Part shown: positions 58,926 through 64,000 of the stretch, piece by piece
Numbering within the stretch: the first letter of the stretch is position 1
Layout: every line of letters begins with the position of its first letter
Program-made: the position numbers and the translations under genes
Notes under the pieces: generated by a model
The model's input: only the letters and a program-made list of their open reading frames with translations
Database searches by the model: none
What the model was told of the DNA's origin: nothing
Assembly (NCBI GenBank): GCA_052103595.1
Contig: JBQEKC010000001.1
Location: 372,001-436,000, forward strand
Length of the DNA stretch: 64,000 nucleotides
Source of the DNA: CAMEGH01 sp052103595
GTDB lineage: Bacteria > Patescibacteriota > Saccharimonadia > Saccharimonadales > Saccharimonadaceae
Direction: 5' to 3'

Positions 58926-59531
58926 CTACACGTTTTGGGCAAGTGTTTTGTCGATCAGCGTCAAGAGTTCAGGAAATTCGTTGTTTTCGTTATCCGTAAA
59001 ATGGCCCTTTCCTTCAAACTGATGGTATTCCGCGCTCGGCACCGCAGCCTTCAACATACTCACAGCAGTTTCAACGCGTACCGAATCGTCGTCAGAATAG
59101 AAGACGTGCAAGCTTCGTACATGTTCAAGCAAACTTGGATCAATATCAAACACAAAGAAATCACCAAGTAAGGGGTCGTCGTACGGGGTTTCAGGATTGT
59201 AACGATCGCCAAACGCCGGTGCCACTAAGTACACATCACCAACTTTTGTATCAGGATGCTCGCTGAGCCATTGCACCAAAAATCCCGCACCGCAGCTATG
59301 CCCCACTAACATTGTCGAATCAGTCAAAGCGTATTCTTCAAAAGTTTCCTTCCAAATGCGATAATCTGGCTGAAACGAACGAAGCATCTCGGGTGTTTGC
59401 GCCGAGATGTCGCGCACTAAAAGCTGTTTTTGCAACCAAGGGAACCAGATAGCATTACTTGGACTAGGCTGTGTCGCATCTTCATAGTTTTGGCGTGATG
59501 GTTTTCCGTGTACAAGAATTGCTTTTTTCAT
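58926..59531 (-). CDS. Alpha/beta hydrolase (YdeN/RBBP9-like)
   Basis: 201 residues. Small serine hydrolase: ILVHGKPSRQNYED start, nucleophile elbow TMLVGHSCGAGFLV with the serine in GHSCG, DDDSVRVETA and a final histidine in EGKGHFTD. Substrate unknown. The uvrC promoter lies within the end of this gene. Confidence 0.88.
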   Translation of the reverse strand: MKKAILVHGKPSRQNYEDATQPSPSNAIWFPWLQKQLLVRDISAQTPEMLRSFQPDYRIWKETFEEYALTDSTMLVGHSCGAGFLVQWLSEHPDTKVGDVYLVAPAFGDRYNPETPYDDPLLGDFFVFDIDPSLLEHVRSLHVFYSDDDSVRVETAVSMLKAAVPSAEYHQFEGKGHFTDNENNEFPELLTLIDKTLAQNV

Positions 59532-59553
59532 ATTCCTCTTTAGTTGTTACGTT

Positions 59554-60462
59554 TTACTGTTTACCTGCTAGATCGTGGCCACCAAATTTGTTGCGCATGG
59601 CAGCGAGGAGCTTAGTCGAGAAGTCGACAGCACCTTGCTGAGAGGCAACTCGCACATCGAACGCTGCTTGAATTGCAGGCAAATCGATATTCATACTCTT
59701 AGCGGTTTCGAGCGTCCAGCGCGCTTCACCAGATTCCGCCACAACGCCAGGAATTTCTTCAAGCTCGGGCGATTCGTGCAATGCTTCGGCTGAAAGTTCG
59801 TTCAACCACGACGTAATCACACTTGAGTGCTGCCACGTATCGCCCGCTTTTGCGAGGTCAATCCCTGCAATTGGGCCGTTCTTTAACATAAGATACCCTT
59901 CTGCTAAGCTTTGCATCATGCCGTATTCTATCGCATTGTGAACCATTTTCACGTAGTGTCCTGCGCCACTTTTGCCGAAGTAATTGTGGATACCACTTGG
60001 CGCAGCCAATATATCAAGCGCGGGAATAATTTCTTCATACGCAGCCTGGCTACCACCCACCATCATACAAAAACCACGCTTGTAGCCATGAACACCGCCA
60101 CTTGTACCGATGTCGAGTGGTGCCAACCCAGCAGCAGAAATTCGTTCGGCGCGGGCACCATCACCACGGTAATCACTGTTGCCACCATCAATCAAAACAC
60201 TACCTTGTGGCGCTGCCGCCAACCACTGATCGACCACGTCATCAATTACGCCAGCTGGCACCATCAGCCAAATAATTGCCGGTTGATGATCACACGCCTG
60301 CACTGCTTCTTCGACTGTAAACGCCGGCGTAGCACCGATTGCCTTGGCTTCTTCAACCTTATCTGCACTACGATTGTGAGCAATAACCTCATGCCCACCT
60401 TCAACCAACTTTTGGACGATCTGCATTCCCATGCGCCCAAGTCCAGAAACTATCACCTTCAT
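59554..60462 (-). CDS. gnd: 6-phosphogluconate dehydrogenase (decarboxylating, short form)
   Basis: 302 residues from the ATG at 60462, preceded by AGGAAG. Cofactor-binding GLGRMGMQ, LVDGGNS-type strand (IDGGNSDYRGD), GTSGGVHGYKRGFCMMVGG and the catalytic HYVKMVHNAIEYGMMQSLAEGYL. The 300-residue form is the type often using NAD. It makes ribulose 5-phosphate from 6-phosphogluconate, following the lactonase encoded nineteen bases upstream. Glucose-6-phosphate dehydrogenase is not in the window. Confidence 0.94.
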   Translation of the reverse strand: MKVIVSGLGRMGMQIVQKLVEGGHEVIAHNRSADKVEEAKAIGATPAFTVEEAVQACDHQPAIIWLMVPAGVIDDVVDQWLAAAPQGSVLIDGGNSDYRGDGARAERISAAGLAPLDIGTSGGVHGYKRGFCMMVGGSQAAYEEIIPALDILAAPSGIHNYFGKSGAGHYVKMVHNAIEYGMMQSLAEGYLMLKNGPIAGIDLAKAGDTWQHSSVITSWLNELSAEALHESPELEEIPGVVAESGEARWTLETAKSMNIDLPAIQAAFDVRVASQQGAVDFSTKLLAAMRNKFGGHDLAGKQ

Positions 60463-60481
60463 ATCACTTCCTCTCTTTCTT

Positions 60482-61141
60482 CTACGCCGCAAGGTCAGAA
60501 AATAATGTTGCTTTGTTTACTTCTTTCAATACCTGCGCTGGTCGATCTGTCAGTGGTACTGTTTCTTCTAGCAAGCCACGTAGCGTCTGATGTTTTTCGT
60601 CGCCGTGAGCATACGCCACCACTTCATCAAGACGACGCACTGCTTCGGCGGTCATCGTAATACGCTCAAAATCTTCGCCCTTAAAGCTCGCGGCAAGATC
60701 GCTGCTGGTTACAGCAATAGTGTGCGGCTTAATTCCTGCGGTATGTCCATCGGCACCAATACCAAAAAGCCCTATCTTATACTGATAGGTTTCAAACAGT
60801 TCTTCTAATTTATGGCTAAAATCTGCTGCTGTTGTTTCAGCATCTTCACCGCGCAACACACGGTAGGCATTGATTGAATTCAACACAAACCCCAGACGAG
60901 CCAGCTGCGACCAATTTTCGTCGTCATGGCCTGGCGCGCCATAGCGTTCATCAGTAAGGGTAATACATAGCCGTGACGTATCAACGTCTTCAAGATTTTC
61001 TAGCACACGGCTGGCCGAAGCCATTGCCGATCCGCCGGGTACAAGCCACAAGACAGATTCGCCCGCCTCCAACTTCTCAGTCAACACTGAGGCTACATAG
61101 GTTACTATTTTTTCGCCTGTCGGGTCGGTCACTAGATTCAT
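60482..61141 (-). CDS. pgl: 6-phosphogluconolactonase
   Basis: 219 residues. Glucosamine/galactosamine-6-phosphate isomerase-like fold with VLWLVPGGSAMASA, ITLTDERYGAPGHDDENW and GIGADGHTAGIKP, the 6PGL signatures. It opens 6-phosphogluconolactone. The unit pgl-gnd has a TATACT promoter and a leader of about ten bases holding AAGGAG. Confidence 0.93.
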   Translation of the reverse strand: MNLVTDPTGEKIVTYVASVLTEKLEAGESVLWLVPGGSAMASASRVLENLEDVDTSRLCITLTDERYGAPGHDDENWSQLARLGFVLNSINAYRVLRGEDAETTAADFSHKLEELFETYQYKIGLFGIGADGHTAGIKPHTIAVTSSDLAASFKGEDFERITMTAEAVRRLDEVVAYAHGDEKHQTLRGLLEETVPLTDRPAQVLKEVNKATLFSDLAA

Positions 61142-61202
61142 ATACGTCTCCTTTCTCCTAGTATACTCGGGAGCGGGCGTGTTGTAAAATACCTACAAAG
61201 AA

Positions 61203-61238
61203 AAATCAGGCCACCAATACGCCAGCGGCCTGATTTTA
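61203..61238. terminator. Terminator between cupin gene and pgl promoter
   Basis: AAATCAGGCC/GGCCTGATTT with a fourteen-base loop and A-run/T-run flanks; serves the minus-strand cupin gene. Confidence 0.85.
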
Positions 61239-61247
61239 GCACTACCA

Positions 61248-61646
61248 TTATTCTGTGGTAATACCGTCGAAATCTTCGTCGTTAGCTTCAGCTTCTTCTT
61301 TCGTGGCGCGCACGATACCATCTTTATGGTGAGCTGGCGTGTAGATTGTGTAGAGCTTGAGCTCTACTTCGGCAGAAGTGTTAATAACGTTATGCTCAGC
61401 ACCGGCTGGCACAATAATCGCACTACCATCGCGCACTTCGTATTCGTTATCATCGATCACTACCTTGCCTTCGCCCGCTTCAAAACGGAAGAACTGGTCG
61501 TTTTCTTCGTGCACCTCTGAGCCGATTTCTTCATTTGGCAACAAGCTCATCAAGACAAGCTGACAATGCTGCGCAGTGTAGAGCACCTTTCGAAAATTCT
61601 TATTTTCTGTTGTCAGTGTTTCGATATCTCCGTGATATCCCTTCAT
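61248..61646 (-). CDS. Cupin-domain protein
   Basis: 132 residues. Single cupin barrel: motif 1 GSEVHEENDQFFRFEAGEG (with the His/Glu metal ligands) and motif 2 VPAGAEHNVIN. Small cupins like this are sugar- or small-molecule-binding proteins or isomerases; the role is not known. A full AAGGAGGT ribosome-binding site precedes the ATG, suggesting strong expression. Confidence 0.9.
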   Translation of the reverse strand: MKGYHGDIETLTTENKNFRKVLYTAQHCQLVLMSLLPNEEIGSEVHEENDQFFRFEAGEGKVVIDDNEYEVRDGSAIIVPAGAEHNVINTSAEVELKLYTIYTPAHHKDGIVRATKEEAEANDEDFDGITTE

Positions 61647-61704
61647 ACTAAACCTCCTTTGTTCGTCTCTTTATTATAACAGATGGAGTTGACCGATGTA
61701 ATGA

Positions 61705-62370
61705 CTAGACCCGCTTAATTTCGACGCCGGCCATCACAATATCACCAATTACGTACAACACTGGCGCGCCATCTTTCACTTGCGCATTGCCAGAGTGGTC
61801 TTCTGCGCCACCCATAATAAGCGAGGCATTATTTTTTACAATCACTCCCTTTGGCACACGGATTTCGATCCCACCCCAAAACGCGAACATGTCAATGGTT
61901 GCTTCTTTTTTGATAGTTGCATTACTTAGGTCGATCATCGCTCCACCGCACACCGCAGTAATCTTACTTCCTTTAAAGTCGTTTGATTGCACGCGCACTT
62001 CGCTGCCACTAAAAATAGCAGTAATATCTTCACGTTCTTTTGACGCCACGCGTTGTTTTGCCGACGAACGACTTGTTAAAATTGAAAGCCCAACAGCAAT
62101 CATCACAATCGGCCAAAAGAGCTGCCACGGATTAACCTCGATAAGCGCAAATTGCTGCAGCTGCAAAGCGCCGCCAATTACAATGAGAATCAGCGCCCAC
62201 AAATAGTTTTTGTAGTCATTCAAAAGAATAAGTACGCCACCAACAACAAACAACATTGGCCACCAATCGCCAAAATTGAAGAATGGCATAATATTAAGGT
62301 TGGTAAGCAAGAAAAGCATGCCAATAACGACAATAGCGATTCCTGTAATAATGCGAGTCATAGATTTCAT
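61705..62370 (-). CDS. LiaF-like membrane protein
   Basis: 221 residues from the ATG at 62370. Four N-terminal membrane helices (about 5-95; DWWPMLFVVGGVLIL) and a C-terminal beta-rich domain with repeats of DFKGSKITAVCGGAMIDLSNA, FWGGIEIRVPKG and SLIMGGAEDHS, as in LiaF/YvqF and related cell-envelope stress sensors. No histidine kinase is near. TGC-TATACT ends seven bases before the ATG (leaderless), fixing this start over an upstream one. Confidence 0.88.
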   Translation of the reverse strand: MKSMTRIITGIAIVVIGMLFLLTNLNIMPFFNFGDWWPMLFVVGGVLILLNDYKNYLWALILIVIGGALQLQQFALIEVNPWQLFWPIVMIAVGLSILTSRSSAKQRVASKEREDITAIFSGSEVRVQSNDFKGSKITAVCGGAMIDLSNATIKKEATIDMFAFWGGIEIRVPKGVIVKNNASLIMGGAEDHSGNAQVKDGAPVLYVIGDIVMAGVEIKRV

Positions 62371-62386
62371 ACGTTCCAGTATAGCA

Positions 62387-62854
62387 CTAATTGACAGCTG
62401 CGACGCCAACAGTTAAGTAGGTCGCGAACCCGACCCACCCAAGGTACGGCACAAATAGCCACATAGCAGGCTTTGAAATGCGCGCAAATTCGCGCATCGT
62501 CCACACAATAGCACCAAGCAGCGCCACAATAACAACCACCCCAATCCACGGCTGATGCAGGCCAAAGAATACCCAGCACCACGCCACATTAAGAAAGAGT
62601 TGCGTGAAGAAGGCTACGTATGCCGATTTTGCCTGCTCCTTCGGATGGATCCAGATCAAAAAAAGTGCAACCCCAATCAGAAAATATAAAACACTCCACA
62701 CTGGCCCAAATACTTCATTCGGTGGCAAAAGTGGTGGTTTATTTAATCCTTCGTACCAGGTCGGTATATTCTGCACCGTCGCGTACGACCCAATGCCGGC
62801 CGCTACAAACGTTGCTGCGATACTTGCAAGAAATTGTCCAATTCGTTTTAACAC
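62387..62854 (-). CDS. tspO: TspO/MBR family protein
   Basis: 155 residues, five membrane helices. Family features: WYEGLNKPPLLPPNEVFGPVWSVLYFLIG and NVAWCWVFFGLH with the conserved tryptophans and prolines that line the ligand pocket. TspO proteins bind porphyrins and other tetrapyrroles; the cell role here is not clear. The LiaF-like gene's promoter overlaps its stop region. Confidence 0.94.
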   Translation of the reverse strand: MLKRIGQFLASIAATFVAAGIGSYATVQNIPTWYEGLNKPPLLPPNEVFGPVWSVLYFLIGVALFLIWIHPKEQAKSAYVAFFTQLFLNVAWCWVFFGLHQPWIGVVVIVALLGAIVWTMREFARISKPAMWLFVPYLGWVGFATYLTVGVAAVN

Positions 62855-62922
62855 TTGCTATGCCTCCTTCTATAAAAAGTATTATTACGACACCTTCATT
62901 ATACAGCAACTATTTGCGATCG

Positions 62923-63840
62923 TTACGCACTGGCAGCTGCGCCAAGTTTTGCTTCGTGCTTTTGTTTGCATTCTTTTGTATGAAATAACAGGTCTGGGTT
63001 TTCCTTGCAATCCTCACAAATCAACACCAAGTCATTACACTCCATGTGCGCACAGTTTTCGAAATTACTCGTCTTACCTTGGCAGTGCATGCACTCGCCA
63101 ATCGTCTTCGCATGATCACTAAAATCCACCGTCATGCGGTCATCAAACACGCGCAAACTGCCTTCCCACAGGCCATCGTCGCCATAGGCTTCGCCGTATT
63201 TCACAATCCCGCCATCGATTTGGTAGACATCTTTGAAGCCGCGCTTTTTCATCATGGCGCTGATTGCTTCGCAGCGAATGCCACCTGTGCAGTAGGTAAT
63301 CACTTTTTTGTCTTTGATGTCGTCGTACTTGTCGCTCTCCAGCTCGGCAATAAAATCGCGCGACGTATTTGTATTTGGCACAACTGCGTCTTTAAATTTA
63401 CCGATTTTTGCTTCGTGCGCGTTGCGACCGTCAAAAAACACCACGTCATCGCCATATTTTTCAACCATCTCGTGCACCTGGCGTGGCTTAATGTGCTTAC
63501 CACCGCCTACAACGCCGTTTTCGTCCACGGTAATTTCGTCGTCACTATTCTGAAACCCAACCAGTTCGCGCCGATGCTTCACGCTCATGCGCGGAAAATC
63601 TTCGCGTCCGCCATCACTCCATTTGAAGACGATATTCTTAAATCCTTCAAACTTTTTGGTTTCTTTGATGTACTTTTTTAAATCGTCCATCTCGCCGCCC
63701 ACAGTGCCGTTCAGCCCTTGCTTGCTTACCAAAATACGCCCATGTAAATTCAGCGAATCACACAAGGTTTTTTGCCACAACTTCACCGCTTCCGGGTCTT
63801 TGATTGGCGTAAATTTATAGTACAGAAGAATCTTTTGCAT
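62923..63840 (-). CDS. trhO: Oxygen-dependent tRNA uridine-34 hydroxylase (rhodanese family)
   Basis: 305 residues. N-terminal acylphosphatase-like domain (YYKFTPIKDPEAVKLWQ), rhodanese domain with the active loop YCTGGIRCEA (persulfide-type Cys), and a C-terminal cysteine-rich region (CMHCQ, CAHMEC, CEDC) that may bind zinc. TrhO makes 5-hydroxyuridine at tRNA position 34 using oxygen in E. coli. TGC-TATACT ends six bases before the ATG (leaderless). Confidence 0.94.
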   Translation of the reverse strand: MQKILLYYKFTPIKDPEAVKLWQKTLCDSLNLHGRILVSKQGLNGTVGGEMDDLKKYIKETKKFEGFKNIVFKWSDGGREDFPRMSVKHRRELVGFQNSDDEITVDENGVVGGGKHIKPRQVHEMVEKYGDDVVFFDGRNAHEAKIGKFKDAVVPNTNTSRDFIAELESDKYDDIKDKKVITYCTGGIRCEAISAMMKKRGFKDVYQIDGGIVKYGEAYGDDGLWEGSLRVFDDRMTVDFSDHAKTIGECMHCQGKTSNFENCAHMECNDLVLICEDCKENPDLLFHTKECKQKHEAKLGAAASA

Positions 63841-63878
63841 ACGTATAGTATAGCAGTTTTCACCTCTATTGTCACTTG

Positions 63879-64000
63879 TTAGGATTTTACATAGAATGCA
63901 GAGATCCGCTGATATGTTTTCGTTGTGAAGGCAAGTAGTGATGTCACCGCCAAAAGGAGTCCCGACACCAAAAATATCAGGGCTATACCGCGCGTATCAC
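63879..64000 (-). CDS. C-terminal end of a membrane protein (5' part outside window)
   Basis: About 40 codons on the minus strand run into the window edge and end at 63879. They contain a hydrophobic stretch (GIALIFLVSGLLLAVTSLLAF) followed by a short basic tail. Too little is present to name a family; it could be a coincidental open frame. Confidence 0.45.
   Translation of the reverse strand, partial: DTRGIALIFLVSGLLLAVTSLLAFTTKTYQRISAFYVKS

Noticed and set aside
1..64000. CRISPR arrays, rRNA genes, insertion sequences or a prophage
   Set aside because: No regularly spaced direct repeats, no rRNA-like stretches, no transposase or integrase frames and no phage structural genes were seen. 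The only phage-type gene is the lone rusA; the holin-family protein at 55.8 kb belongs to a family common in non-phage genomes.
1..64000. Alternative genetic code (UGA as glycine) as in some CPR lineages
   Set aside because: TGA is used as the stop of several well-defined genes (for example uvrC and the 15.4 kb gene) and no gene needs in-frame TGA read-through.

Overview
The window looks like chromosomal DNA of a reduced-genome bacterium of the Candidate Phyla Radiation, most likely a Candidatus Saccharibacteria (TM7) relative. This placement is inference from gene content and protein character, not from a marker-tree comparison. The genome is dense, most genes are on the minus strand, and TGA is used as a normal stop, which argues against the code-25 lineages. 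Metabolism visible here is fermentative and scavenging: enolase next to a dehydrogenase/phosphoglycerate mutase fusion, a lactate permease, 6-phosphogluconolactonase with 6-phosphogluconate dehydrogenase, trehalase, a pyruvoyl arginine decarboxylase, but no biosynthetic operons.

Layout: 1-5.4 kb holds an FKBP-type isomerase (cut by the window edge), an ABC exporter and lower-glycolysis genes. 5.4-15.1 kb has pheS-pheT, an aquaporin-like channel, rmuC, a PAP2 phosphatase, a glutamate symporter homologue, mscS and an orphan rusA. 15.2-20.5 kb is the strangest part: plus-strand single-gene units, each with its own promoter, leader and terminator, lie between the minus-strand genes rpsP, khpA and trmD, which in most bacteria form one operon. 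20.6-34 kb has rnc-nudix-nusB-rpmF, leuS, murF, ligA, htpX-lemA and a stomatin homologue. 34-43.7 kb has five tRNA genes, arginine decarboxylase, rmlA, rarA, trehalase, a ZIP transporter and typA. 43.7-50.6 kb has lactate permease, a DEAH-type helicase and a beta-lactamase-fold surface protein. 50.7-53.7 kb is a copper module (CsoR-like regulator, cupredoxin, CopA-type ATPase, thioredoxin). 53.7-64 kb has a membrane-anchored solute-binding protein with secG, uvrC, pgl-gnd, a LiaF-like protein, tspO and trhO. Eight tRNA genes are present (Gln, Ala, Leu x2, Cys, Phe, Gly, Val), all encoding their 3' CCA.

Two modes of expression can be read by eye. About twenty genes carry a -10 box, very often the extended form TGnTATAMT, that ends 6-8 bases before the start codon, so their mRNAs should be leaderless. 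A smaller set, including the plus-strand cassettes, has a full -35/-10 promoter, a leader of about 30-140 bases that often folds, and a Shine-Dalgarno sequence. The contrast between these two classes, the interruption of the rpsP-khpA-trmD cluster by self-contained cassettes, a riboswitch-like leader at 15.3 kb and a covarying odd tRNA-Gly are the most interesting things seen.
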